Positions 1 to 12,265 of a stretch of DNA of 64,000 nucleotides are shown here, in pieces; position 1 is the first letter of the stretch; every line of letters starts with the position of its first letter. The position numbers and the translations under genes were made by a program. Source of the DNA: Ampelomyces quisqualis (taxonomy: Eukaryota > Ascomycota > Dothideomycetes > Pleosporales > Phaeosphaeriaceae). The notes under the pieces are model-generated. The model worked only from the letters and a program-made list of their open reading frames with translations. It searched no databases and was not told the DNA's origin. Location: positions 62,001-126,000 of the forward strand of contig JAGTXZ010000011.1 of NCBI GenBank assembly GCA_018398575.1. The letters are read 5' to 3'.

Positions 1-620
1 GCCAAATTTAACGTAAACTGCCCTACTTTAGTAGTCCTACTAACTGCGCTTCTGTAGTAACAAGGTATTATAATAAGTATCTGGTGTAGGTGTAGGAAGT
101 TAGTAGAGATTAGTTGGTAATATATTCAAAGCGTAAGAAGGATAGAAAGAGTTAGTGTGCGCAGCAGGTATACTATTCAATTAAAGTAGAGAGTACATTA
201 CAAACAAGATTAAAGATAAGGTTTATAGAGTATATAATAGTAACCTAAAGATTATACTAATATAGAACACGCAAGATGCTTATATACATTTAGACGTGTA
301 TATCTTACTTAAGTATAGGCACTTAAGGGATAATTAATGCAAGCGGGTAAGGTAGTATTAGATAACTCTATAGATAATACGTTGCATAGATTCTAACTGC
401 TCTAGTTATAACATAAGGCAATCCTCTAATTATGCGTAATGTTACGCTATTAGGCAGGATATACTATACAGGACCTAATCTAGTAGCATATCTTGCAACT
501 ACTTTAGACGCGCAAATTAAACTATATACTTAAAGGGAATAATACTCTAAGTAAGCCTAGCTTAACAATGTTACTAGATATTAGAATAATATATTAGCAG
601 GGCGTAGAGTTGCGTAAACA
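1..620. other. isochore sequence, nothing recognised
   Basis: Mutated AT-rich sequence. I could not follow a frame of useful length on either strand and saw no repeat or terminal structure. Confidence 0.5.
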
Positions 621-729
621 TAGCCTAACAAGAAAAGACTTTTTTGGATTAAGCTTCTCTAGCTAGACGTAAAGCGGCATAATTGTTAGGTAAATATAGC
701 TTAACAAGGAAAGACTTTTTGGATGAAGC
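621..729 (+). repeat. 34-bp direct repeat, two copies 76 bp apart
   Basis: Copies at 621-654 and 697-729 share TAGCYTAACAAG, then RAAAGACTTTTTGGAT, then AAGC, with few differences. Both still hold a TGG that the surrounding sequence would normally have lost. They may be the edges of a small element. No target duplication was seen. Confidence 0.5.
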
Positions 730-959
730 CTTAGTATAGAGTAGCTAAACGTCTGCAGCACAATCAGACTCTATTTATAACTCTAGTACTAACCCTAGCT
801 ATATATGTAAGTGCGTTACTGCACAAATAGTTAGGAACATACTTCTCTAGTTTGTCTACTAATACTATTGTGCTATTATGTTGTTAAATTATTTAGCGCC
901 TTCTACTATAGACTTTGTCCTCTTTAACTGCTGCTCTGTAGCTTTATTACCTAGCTTCT

Positions 960-3120
960 GCTTAAGTTTCGCTTAATTATTAGCAAGGACCTTCTCTAAT
1001 ACTAACTACTTTAGCGTTTTCTTTAGGACATCCTACTTCTTGTTATTGTACTTGCACTAGCGTTAGATAAGGCTCTTAAAGTGCTTACAGATATTATTAG
1101 TCTATTTGTCCTAGTAGATTTCTGCTGTAGGTGTCTAGATAGGTGCACTTAGGTCTACTAGTAGGTTAAGAGAATATACAGTTTGCTTGCAGGTAGGTAT
1201 AGTTTCCTGTAAGAACTTATAGTGTTTCTTTTGTAAACGCAGCTACAACAGGTTGTACGTAGCGTTAACACTAGAACCTCTATATTAGAATACAATTTAG
1301 GCGTAAGCTTTAGTTGTAATTTTCTTAAGCGCTTTACTAGGCGTCAGAAGGCGTTTTAACTAGACGTTAGCTATATTAATGCGTTTCCTAGCGACCTCTT
1401 GTTAGATTTCTGCCTAGCTCTCTAGTGTATTTACGTTTAGGATATAACTCCTGAAAGGACTAATACAAATAATAAAAAACCTACCTAATCTATTATCTAG
1501 ATTGTTGTGCTCTAGGTAGAGTGTACTAGTAGTTACAATTGAAGAGTCTAGACGCAAGATAAGAGCAGCCCTACTAGACAGCGCCTTATCTAAGACTAAA
1601 CTGCAAAACATTAGTAGAGGTTCTATAATAAAATGCGTAGTATAGGAGAGTTGCAAAAGACTTTTAGGGAAAGAGCAGGTTGTACTTATACAACCCTGCA
1701 ATTGTCTATAGTATCTAATATATAGATAGAGTATACCTTATTTAGGCGCGTTGCACCAAAATAATACGTTTAAGTAATTACCTGTGCCTCTATATTAAGT
1801 GTTAGTAGTATTTCTATAATAAGGGATACGTAAGTTACGTACTAGAAATTAGTTCTAGTGCTAGCAGCCTCTATGCTAGCAAGGCATACGCAGGCAGTAC
1901 TTAGTAGACTGTTTATTAACGCTTAGATGTTAGTCTTCTAGACTAGTGTTGTGTCTGCTATATAGATAAGGATCTTAGGAGATAACTCTAGTACTATAGA
2001 TAGGATACTATGCAAAAGGCTAACAGCTATTATTATATCTTTAAACAAGTTAAGCACAATAGGCTATCTAAACTAAGCTAAGACCTTCTTGTTCTACAAG
2101 GTAACGTGCTAGAGAATCTGTACAAACGCACTAAATGTCTTTAGGCTTACCTAGCAGATAATCTCTAGAAGTTCCAGGTTAGGTATATACTTAGAGTTAA
2201 GGTATGCAGAAGGCTTTACCTTTACTATTTGTTCTAGGGCATTCTAGCTCTTGCCTTTCTTGCTCTTTTTAGCCTTTAATTTGTCCTTACTCTTAGGTAC
2301 TAGCTAAAGAAGTAGAAACACCTACTCTTCTTTAAGCAAATTCTAGTACAACTTTAACATAATAATGCAGTAGATTAACTAACGCTACATTAGTAAGTTT
2401 TGGCTAGGCTGCAGTATTGCCTTAAACAAGTCGCTCTTATTCTAAAACTAGAAGCACTAGTCCTGCTTATTCTTAGCTGTAATTAGTACATAAGACTTGC
2501 TATTAGCGCTAAACTTAAAACTAGGCTTTAGTTTCTACTTTTTTAGAGTGCCTTCTTCTTCTAGACAAAGATTGTTATTAGGATCTTTATCTTTATTAGA
2601 AACCTTATTTGCATTCTTAGGCAGGTCCTCCTTAGAACAAACAAGTAGAAATATAGCCTCTAGCTAGTCTAGTAAGTATTTACCTTTAGGATAGTTAGCG
2701 ACGTATTTCTTACGTAGGCTATTAACCTCTCTCTTGCAACGCTTTAGCTCTTTAGACTTTGCTTTCCTAGCTAGCCTAGTAGTAAAGTTTCTCTCCTCTT
2801 TCTATTCCTTTATTAAGGGCGCAATCCAATCTAGATTAGAAAAGTGTAGGTAACAAAGGTAGAGAAACTAAGTTAAAGCCGCAATTGCCTGCTGCGTGCA
2901 AGGATTAAGTTTAATACTTGTATTTATGCCTTCTTTGCCAACAGTAAATAGACAAGAGGCCTATTTCTAGTACCTAGCCTTATATTCCTGTTAGCTGTTA
3001 GGCCTAAATAAATACTCTAACTGGTAGTAGGTAAGTAACAGTAATTTTGATTTGATCTTGTTAGGACTACTAATAGGATACGCAGAGTCGTAATTATAGC
3101 AGATTATAAAATTGCTAAGA
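960..3120 (-). pseudogene. decayed long ORF of a repeat, unrecognised
   Basis: A minus-strand frame can be followed from about 3,120 down to about 2,160, and a further one from about 1,290 to 900, interrupted mainly by TAG. The upstream part has a hydrophobic, aromatic stretch followed by a Lys/Arg/Glu-rich segment around 2,700-2,830; another Lys-rich patch lies near 2,230-2,300. Whether both parts belong to one protein is not certain. I do not recognise the family. The even codon use and absence of frameshifts suggest a transposon protein inactivated by point mutation. Confidence 0.45.
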
Positions 3121-4360
3121 ATAGGTTGCATAAGTTGCGCTGTTTTATACTTTTTACTTATAGTTATCTGCAGTTTGTTAAGAATCTTGGATACATAAGT
3201 ATCTTAGTACGTGCTAGTATATTTAAACTTAGCGTTAGAATAGTTATCTGCAAGATTATAGAAAGAATAGGTAGGCGTCTACAACAAATAACTATTATAG
3301 TCTTACTAGACAGGCTTTTTTATTCTGAAATGTTCTTTAGCTTTTTACTTATTGTTAGGAATTGAAAGAATATAGAGATATAACCTGTAGTCCTACAGCC
3401 TGCGTAGGGTAGGGCTACTAGAGAACAGCTAGATCTAATTAGGGTCTGCGTATAAAATTGTAGCACAATAACTATTTAGATTACGCATAAATATATAAGG
3501 TTTGTCTACGTAGAATGTGCAGAATAGACTCTGTAGCAAGCCAGGCTATTTTAATAATAGGATAGGAATATTGTCTACACTATACTTAATAGCAATATTG
3601 TTTTTAAGCGCCTACGTTTTGTACGCCTGTAGACTAAACTGTGCTGCCTACGTTTGTATAGATGTTACTATAGTTATCTAAATGTTTTCCTTTCTAGTAG
3701 TGTTAAGAAGCTTATTATCTAGATTAAGCTAGTGCCTAAGTGTAAAGCCCTTTACACTAGGATTATAGTGCAGAAGAATAACATGCTTGTATTCTAGTGC
3801 AAAGGCCTAGATCTACTGCGCAGTCTTGCTAATAAGAGAGGAGACTGTAAGTATAATAGTTAGCTAACATGTAGGCTTATAGTTATTAGGTACTGCTTTG
3901 TACGCTGCGTCTAGTGCAAGATTATCCTATACAACGTTAGCATATAGGTATACAGAAAGTCTTTTCTTAAGAGGCTATATACTTAATAAATGTAAGCTGT
4001 ATACTATATTATTTTACTAAGACCTATCTTATCTGCGTTAATGCCTCTCTAAGTAAACCTATAAGCAATAACACAGCTAGCCTAATAAACAAAAATTGGC
4101 TGCTACTAAAGGAGCGCAATATTAACAGCCTGATGTAGTATACATATGTATCTAATGTTAGTAATTATGTAATATAAGAGTAACTCTTTTAGATTATTAT
4201 GTTAGAAGAAAGTTCTAGACAACAACTCTTGTAAGAGAGCTTTCGCACGCTTAAGGTTATTAGATAGTATAGGTACGTTAAGATTTATTGCTACGTTAAT
4301 ATCTACTATAAGCTGTTCTGCTTTAGCCTAAGCTATTTGCTCTTAGGCCTGCGTACTAGT
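3121..4360. other. isochore sequence, nothing recognised
   Basis: No frame was followed with confidence. A 79-codon open stretch on the plus strand at 3,126-3,365 lacks any family feature and is probably chance. Confidence 0.4.
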
Positions 4361-5640
4361 CTATTGTGTAGCCTTTGCTATCTTTTTAGGTAAAGCTAGT
4401 GCTGTAACAGCTTCTTGCTCTTGCCTTTTAATAATAGCAGCGTCTGCAACAAACAACAGGATAGCGTTAGCACTCTTCTTCTTCCTCTTTACTTTTGGTA
4501 ATACTAAGGTACCTTTATTAACAAGCTGCGCTATAGCTGCAATAGTAGTATCCTTAGCCTTTGGCACCTAGTTAATTCTTTTCTTAATATTAAGCAGGTA
4601 GTCCTTAACGTCTACGTGCTTAAACTTAGAGAAGAAACGTTCTAGATACTAGCGCATTATGTAAATAAGCACAATATACAGATTCTAGGCTTACTAATTG
4701 GATAGGTTCTGCATTGCAAGAACGTTAGCGTATATTACAGCAGCTTGCATTTATATAGCGTTAGCATCTTTTGTTACTTGCGAAACAACTTCTTAGTCTT
4801 TCTCTAGTACCTAGCAGTTAGCTTTAAGTGCCTTATAAATCTGGTTAGATAATATATTAGATATAAGTTTCTTAGAGTCCTTAGGGCTAATAGCCGCTGC
4901 GCGCTAGAGAGCCTTCTTCTAGCGCAATTTTTCTATTTCTATGTTATCTCGCTTATAGTAAGCTTTGTACAATTCTGCTTACTTAGCAGCAGCAACTGCA
5001 GATAGCAATAGCTTAGCATCTGTCTCTTTACTTAGAGACCTGTTAAAAGACTTTTCTATTAGAGCCTCTTCTGCTCCTCTAGTTCTAGGTTGCGCAGTAA
5101 TAGAGGCTTAAACACGTTACTAGTTGCGCTTTTAATATCTAGCTTTAAGGATACTGTGCTATTCTGGTCTAAGTTTTAAAGGCATTGCAAGTAACTTAAT
5201 ATGCTGCTAAAGAACATACCTCTAGAGCTAGAAATTCTCTAAGTTAATTGGCGCGCAAAATGTTTCTATTAGACGTAATTATCTTAGAGTAATTACGCAT
5301 TACGCAGCTTTGTATACAGTCTATTTGTTAGGTGTAAAGTTTTCTAGCTCTTTAGTATCTGTATGTTTAAACTTCTGTAGGTTGCTTCTGTAAATGTCTA
5401 GTAGCGCCTTTATAGCAACAGAGCGTTTGCTAATAGTAGTCTTATTTGTAGATGTTAAGGTCTTATCTTTAGTGCGCTTTAAGTAGGCACGCTAGATGTT
5501 AGAGAACTTTTTGTTATTAATAAGAAATTCCTCTAGTTATTTAATACTAATATAGAGTGCTCTTGCTAGTTAGCCTTTGTTCTTAGTTAGAGGGCCTAAC
5601 TTTATGTTGGCTTTACTTGTAGCAAGATTTAAAATTTAAC
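4361..5640 (-). pseudogene. decayed ORF with Lys-rich, coiled-coil-like C-terminus
   Basis: A minus-strand frame runs from about 5,640 to the TAG/TAA-rich end near 4,361, broken mostly by TAG codons that would be Gln or Trp before mutation. The last 68 codons (4,361-4,567) are fully open and contain the basic cluster PKVKRKKK. Upstream lies an Ala/Lys/Glu/Gln-rich helical segment at about 4,750-5,090. A second piece at about 5,230-5,640 is in a compatible frame. The general look (helical, basic tail) recalls some fungal DDE transposases, but no DDE or DNA-binding signature was found, so the family is left open. Confidence 0.45.
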
Positions 5641-6950
5641 CACGTCCTAATGTATCTCTCTTAACTATTAAATGGTTAGCAGTCTTAAATACTCTTCTGT
5701 TAAATAAATTAAGTTAGTCTAACTAGTTATCCTTAGAATTACTGTCTAATAAACTATCTGGTTTACTATTAGTATTAATTAAGAGAGAGAGGGCCTTAGT
5801 AAAAGGCTTTTTACTAAGAGCTATGTAGGCGTTAGTAAGGGGGGGCGCAGGTTAGAGAGAAGTTGCTCTTAACAATTCTGCTAGCGCGTCTACGCCTGCA
5901 GTAACATTACTGTTAGTGCAGGATAGTGTTAGCTCTAATATCTTTAATTAGATAGAATTTGTTAGTTTTAGATTGCAATCTAATGTAGGCAGAATTGCTT
6001 TATATAGTTAGAGGAGCAGCAGAAATAACATTAAACGCGTACAGATATAACGTATAAATTTGTAAAGACAACATAGTAGTAGGTCTAGAATTGTCTTCCT
6101 ACAGGGTAGTTACTATTATAGTAGTTTTTAAAAACAAGTAAGCGCGTTATATTATACGTAATATCGCGAATAACTGCAACTAAGCTACTGCTGTAGCGTT
6201 AAGCCTGCAAAAAACAACTATACGCTAGTAAGTAGCCTAGTAGTAGTAGAGAACGCAGAAGCAATAGTTAAGCAAAGATTATAGACTGTAAAAAGAGAGT
6301 AGAGTGTAGGAGAAAAAAAGCAGAAGAGGTAGAGGTAAATATATAAAGAGTGTTTGTATACTAAGACTACTAGTTACTCTAATATTACCTGTCTTATACT
6401 TAACAGAAATAGTAGGAAGGTAAAAGACGCTAAGGTAATAGAAACGCAAGTAATAGAGAGATTACACAAAGAGATAAGTAAGAGACAGATTAGTGTAAGT
6501 AGCTCTTTGTAGTAAGAGAAGCACTAAAACAGGTTAGCGTGTCTTAGTATTAAGAATAGGTAAAGTATGTCTTAGCGTTATAACTGCGTATATAAACAAA
6601 AAAAGTAATCTACAAGCTTAAGGTACCTAGATAGAGTGTCTTGTAGCAGAGTATAGGTAAAGAGAGATCTAGGTTTCTTAATCTGCTAGTAGTCTTAGTA
6701 GTAAAGGTGTAGGCACATATAAAAGGATTTTATACAATAATAGGTTAATAGGGCGTTACTAAAAGACTTTACTACCTAGGCTATAGTACTAGATATAGAA
6801 TAACGCGCTAGAGTAACTAGACAGATAGAAAAAGTCTTTAAGTAATAGGCTAAAGTACAATAATTTAGGCGCCTATAAGAGCTAATAGATAGTTAGATCT
6901 AGGCACAGCAGCTATTCTGTAAGATCTAGATTATTGCTAACAGCATTAGT
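5641..6950. other. isochore sequence, nothing recognised
   Basis: Contains a run of seven G at about 5,840 and otherwise ordinary mutated AT-rich sequence. No frame followed. Confidence 0.4.
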
Positions 6951-9900
6951 AGCTTTAGATTCCTAGAGGACCTACTTGTTTACCTTGTCTAAGAACTGTA
7001 TTAGAGCATCTAGTTAGTCTAGACCCCTAATTGCAAAGCCTTTGTATACTATTTGTTTAAGTAGATAGTTTGTTGTGTCTATAGACTTTAATGTTTTTTT
7101 ATCTAATTTAGTGTGTATTATCTACCTTAAAGCTATATTAGTCTATTCTAGCTTAGGTAGAGATGTAGCGCGCAGAATACTACTCTAGATATAATACCTT
7201 GTTATGTCTACGTTGTTATAACAAGGAAACATCTACTTTGTCCTTACTAAAGGCCCTAGCTCTTTTTGCTAGTGTTAAGTAAAGACAGAATTGTATTTTA
7301 AGGTCTTAGCAACAGTAATACTCTTATTATAGTTATAGTAGAGGATTACTTAGAGAAACTGTAGAATAACGCAGCAGAGAGTATAAGAAAACTATTCTAC
7401 GTACTAGACTGCGTCTTTATTAGCAAATATGCAGGCCTCTACTACTAACAATACTATTTCTTCTGTCTTTAGAACAAACAGTGCCTTTTTTGCCTAATTT
7501 AGCTGTTCTATAGAGGAGCAGAAAAGAGGCAGGACTCTACTAGCCTAAGTGTTTGTAGCCTATAATAGGTAGCGTGTTAAAGTTAATTTTTTCTTAGCAT
7601 ACGCTATATTAAATTTATTAATAACGTTAGCTCTGTAGTTGCTAAGGTAGTTATCTAACTAGTTAAATAACATAACCTCTAGGCCTAATTTTGCGTTTGG
7701 CAAACGCTGTGTCTATACATCTAGCGTTGCTATAGAGGCGTTAATACTACTTACCTGTTATGCCTACCTACTATGTATTTTACTCTATACAAATAGATTG
7801 TATAATTGTACACATATTTAAGACAGAATAGTATATAGGCCTTCTATAGCAGGAGCGTCTACTAAGTAGTTTGCAATAGAACTGCGTAATTAGAAATAGG
7901 TAAATTTGCAGATCTTCTCTTCCTTAGTTATTAGATTAGATGCTGCAATAGTAACGCCTAATGTTACTTAGATTTTGTTTACGTTAATGTTAAGGTATAG
8001 GAAGCGTCTATATTAAAAGATAGGTAGTGCTAAGTCTTATATGCCAAGTTTAATTGAGATCTATATTATCCTATACTGCTCTACTATCTGCTCTATATTA
8101 AGACCTTAGCAGCGTTGCTATAACTGCTCCTCTAGTAGGGTGTTTTAGCTAAAACTGTTTATAAAGCGACTTTTTACCTAGCGTTAACCTAACTATATAG
8201 ACAGGAATTTAGCTAGGTTAAGACACCTAACTGATATCTGCATTAAGCGTACTATAGTAGTAGCTATTAAGCTGTTAAGTTCTTGATATAACAGTAGGAT
8301 AGTTTTACTAGTACTTAAATAGGCACAAGTAGAGGCGCCTATTATTTTAAGCGTTATTAACTATTTGTTAACTTTAGCAACGCAAAAACTATTAACTTCT
8401 TTTGTTAGTAGATACTATACGTTTAAATGCGCGGTTGGCAAAAGACTACAAGACTAAACAGAAGGTTGCAGTAAGGATAGCAGGGACGTAAACAGGTTAT
8501 AACACAGTTACATTTCTTGTCTCTTACTAAACTACCTTTTATTATTTACAAGAGGCGTATAGACTTAGGCGTTAACGTTAATAAGGTGTTAGTCTAGCAT
8601 AGCATAACTAAGTCAAAGGTTAGATAACTTTCTACTTGATTTTTTTAAAGCTTAGCAGAATATATGCTCTTTAGTGTAACTATACTCCTCTAGAAGAAGA
8701 TCTTGCTATAGGCCTAATCCCTTTATCTAGGTAGCATGCTGTTCTTTAATAATGTTGTATCCTTTACAAAGGCTAATGCTGCTGTAATAAAGATAGTTTA
8801 AAGAGGATATGTTAACAAATATTAACCTAGCCTGCGTACCTGCCTAGGGAAAGGTATTAACTATAATTAAGTCTTTAGACTAGGTGTGCAGGTCTTAAAA
8901 GTATTTGGCCTATTAAAGGTTACAGCTTACACAGTAAAGGAGCGTTAAGTAACTAAAAGATAATGTATACTGTTTAACTCTAAGGTTAACCTAGAAATGT
9001 TTATAATCTAAGAATTCTAACTACTAACGTAGCTGCACGTTATCCTTAAAATAATCTTAAACAGAAGGAAATAACTCTTTACTAATACTAGATAGTTTTA
9101 GATTATAGTTTAAGATAACTAGGCGTAGTTTTGTAAATGTATCTACAAGTAGGTATGTACTGTCTACGTAGGCAGTAAGAGCGCAAATGTACTCCTAAAA
9201 AGCATAAAGGATATTACACAGGATAAGTAATATAGTGTTAACACAGGTATTTATAGCAGAGTTAAGTAGTATCTTGCTTTTTATATTTACTTTAGTTTAG
9301 ATTTTACAGAAGAAGCTAGGGTAATAGTAATAATGCCTAGGGCTACACACTACCTAGAGCGCTAGTAAAACAATAGTATTAGTTTATATACGCAAAGCAT
9401 TATTATTAAGATATTGCAACTAAGAGCGCACAATATAACTGTATTAGTTAGTGTACTAATATAGCATCTTGCTAAAAAATATATAGCACTTCTATCTCTT
9501 TTTAGTATACGCTAGCAGATATTTGTCCTTTAATATATCTATACTAGGAAAGCAGATATACTAGTTCTGTTAGTGTAACTAAACAAAATTTGGTCTAAAG
9601 GACTAATCTACGTTAGTTTTAAATATACCTAGACTAGAGAGATAGAATATAACACTGTTAATGTTATACTTAAACCTAATGTTATTATAGGACATTAACG
9701 CTTTGTAAAGATATATCCGCTCTAACGCGTTAAAATTAAGAGATAGTAGGTTTTTAGGGTTAGTAGGATTAAGCCTATAGCTAGTAAGAAGAGCACGCTA
9801 ATCTAACTAAGATTGCCCTTGTTTATATATAGAAAGATAGTAAGACAGTAATAGTAGAGCGTTAGGGTAAATCTTTACAACAGAAGAGTTGCAAAGCTTT

Positions 9901-10100
9901 TCTATAATTATATACGTAACTTTCTGTAAGGTGTAGCCTGTAGTTATAGGGTTGTTACATTTATATACAGAGTTAAGACTTGTAGTAATAGCTCTAATTG
10001 CTTTGTTCTAGTACAATAAATTGTCCTTGCTTTAGTTACAGATAGTGTTTTTATTCTTAGGCAAGACTAGATTATTAGTGCTAGGTAACTGTAACGTAGA
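6951..10100 (-). pseudogene. decayed minus-strand coding relics, unrecognised
   Basis: Reading the minus strand through TAG/TAA stops gives long protein-like stretches, clearest at about 9,300-8,700 and 8,130-7,750, with balanced composition and few frame changes. The plus strand of the same stretches is less protein-like. I do not recognise a domain. These could be one large transposon protein or two adjacent ones; ends are approximate. Confidence 0.35.
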
Positions 10101-11580
10101 GTAGTTTAGGAGAGGGCTAGAAGATAGGATTTTATGTAAGGTGTGCGACAATAGCTAATAATTCTTATAATAAACGTGTATTAAGAGTAGAGTGTAAGAG
10201 AAAGATAAATTGCTTAATATAAGTAGGTTAATTACTAACAAGGATAAACTAGGGCCTAGTAAGGGTACTAATGTTTGTTAGTAAGGTAGCTAAAAAAAGA
10301 CTGTAGGTAAGGACTAGGGATAAAAACAGACTAGTAGTACGCTGTAGTACTCTCTTACAAAATTCTACTACGTAGGCTATTAGTAAAAGTCTTTGCAGAT
10401 AGGGCTAGGAAACTAACTAGTGTTTAGGTGTTTAAATTGTGTAAGAAGCGTGCTAAGGTTATTGTTGTAATTAGGTAAGTGTGTTAGGCAGGCAACAGGT
10501 AAGTTAGCGTAGAATAAATTAGTGTTTCCTTCTGTATTAGTATTATAGAAGAGTAACTTAGAGAAAATTTTTTAAAAGGCACAGTACAGTTGCGTTAATA
10601 CTGCAGTTTCTAGGTTTTTTGCAATATTGTTTAGTGTAGCTAGATTAGATAATAGCTAATTAGGTTAAGAATACTCTGTATAGGTGCAAGTTAGGGCAGA
10701 GCTTGGATTGGTACGTAGTAGGTTAATGCTAGTAGGTGCAGTAGAAGGCGTTAAAGACCTGCACTAAAGCAGTGCAGTAAGTATATTGCCTTTATATTGC
10801 GCTAGTAAGTACTGTTTAGTTTCTGTTTTAAGCAGACGTTAGGTACACATTTCTAATGTATATATTTTAAAAGGAAACCTTTTTGTAGACCTAATTTAAT
10901 TAGTAGGCCTATAGCTTCTGCTTTCTTGCGATTCTAACCCTAGCGCACAGAATTAATATTCTGGCGCTATTGTCGTGTAGCCTTTTCTTTGGCAGTAAGA
11001 TTTAGAGGTAGGCGACTAGGCTTGCTAGGTAATTTTGGTAGCATTTGATAGTAATAGAGTACAAGAGTTAGTGTTGCAATTGAAAGAAGTTTGCTGTTAG
11101 GTAGTATTTTTTAGAGTGTACTAAAATTTAATAGAACTAACAAATTATGTAAATAGTACTAATTTTTTTGGTAATATTTGAAAATCTGCGCTCTAGAACT
11201 AAACGTAAATAAGAGTTTATATACTTAAAGAACGTACATATAGTTATTCTGCAGTTATAATTTATAGCTTAGGTAAGAAGATTTAGTAGATTCTTTGTAA
11301 TAGACAAAAAACAGAGGTAGAAGCAAAGCTGTATATAAGTTAAGAGACGCCTATTGTTACTATAACACATTATTACGCGCTCTAATAGTAAGGTAAACTA
11401 TACTGCAATAAAATCTATTCTAGAGAGAACTAGAAAAGACTTTTAGCAGGGCCTATATGCAAAAAATAATTATAGGAGAAATTAGAAAAGACTTTTACAA
11501 TTGCCCCTATACTTTATGTATTTATTTAGTTATTTTATAGGCTTGTTAACAAGTAACAATAATATTAGTAAAAAGAACCT
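10101..11580. other. isochore sequence, no gene followed
   Basis: No frame recognised. Two copies of AAAAGACTTT lie at 11,434 and 11,486, close to the 81-bp array; the same decamer recurs earlier in the isochore. Confidence 0.4.
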
Positions 11581-12265
11581 AAAGGCTGCAAATGCAGGCT
11601 GAAATTTAAATACGCTAGGCTAAGAAGAGGTTCTGTCTAACAAGTTAAGGAGGTAGACCTTAAAGGCTGCAAATGCGGGCTGAAATTTAAATACACTAGG
11701 CTAAGAAAAGGTTCTGTCTAACCAGTTAAGGGGGTAGACCTTAAAGGCTGCAAATACAGGCTGAAATTTAAATACGCTAGGCTAAGAAAAGGTTCTGTCT
11801 AACAAGTTAAGGGGGTAGACCTTAAAGGCTGCAAATGCGGGCTAAAATTTAAATACGCTAGGCTAAGAAGAGGTTTTGTCTAACAAGTTAAGGAGGTAGA
11901 CCTTAAAGGCTGCAAATGCGGGCTGAAATTTAAATACGCTAGGCTAAGAAGAGGTTTTGTCTAACAAGTTAAGGGGGTAGACCTTAAAGGCTACAAATGC
12001 AAGCTAAAATTTAAATACGCTAGGCTAAGAAGAGGTTTTGTCTAACAAGTTAAAGAGGTAGACCTTAAAGGCTGCAAATGCAGGCTGAAATTTAAATACG
12101 CTAGGCTAAGAAGAGGTTTTGTCTAACAAGTTAAGGGGGTAGACCTTAAAGGCTACAAATGCGAGCTGAAATTTAAATACGCTAGGCTAAGAAGAGGTTT
12201 TGTCTAATAAGTTAAGGGGGTAGACCTTGAAGGCTATAGCTACAAGCTGAAATTTTTACCTAAGA
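11581..12265 (+). repeat. tandem array of an 81-bp unit, eight copies plus a partial
   Basis: Units begin with AAAGGCT at 11,581, 11,662, 11,743, 11,824, 11,905, 11,986, 12,067 and 12,148, spaced exactly 81 bp; a diverged partial copy begins at 12,229. Copies differ almost only by C/T and G/A changes, such as GCTGAAAT against GCTAAAAT, TTCTGTC against TTTTGTC, and TAACAAG against TAACCAG or TAATAAG. The length is 27 codons. On the plus strand each unit has one TAA per frame-1 pass, on the minus strand one TAG. The array keeps more TGA and CCA sites than its surroundings, so it is younger or was less mutated. Confidence 0.9.

Noticed and set aside
1414..1701. 95-codon open frame on the minus strand in the isochore
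   Set aside because: No start context, no family feature, in mutated AT-rich sequence; length is within chance for such composition.
3126..3365. 79-codon open frame on the plus strand
   Set aside because: Low-complexity Ile/Leu/Phe-rich translation, on the strand opposite to the better coding trace.
11581..12265. CRISPR-like array
   Set aside because: Units are contiguous 81-bp copies without unique spacers, in a fungal genome.
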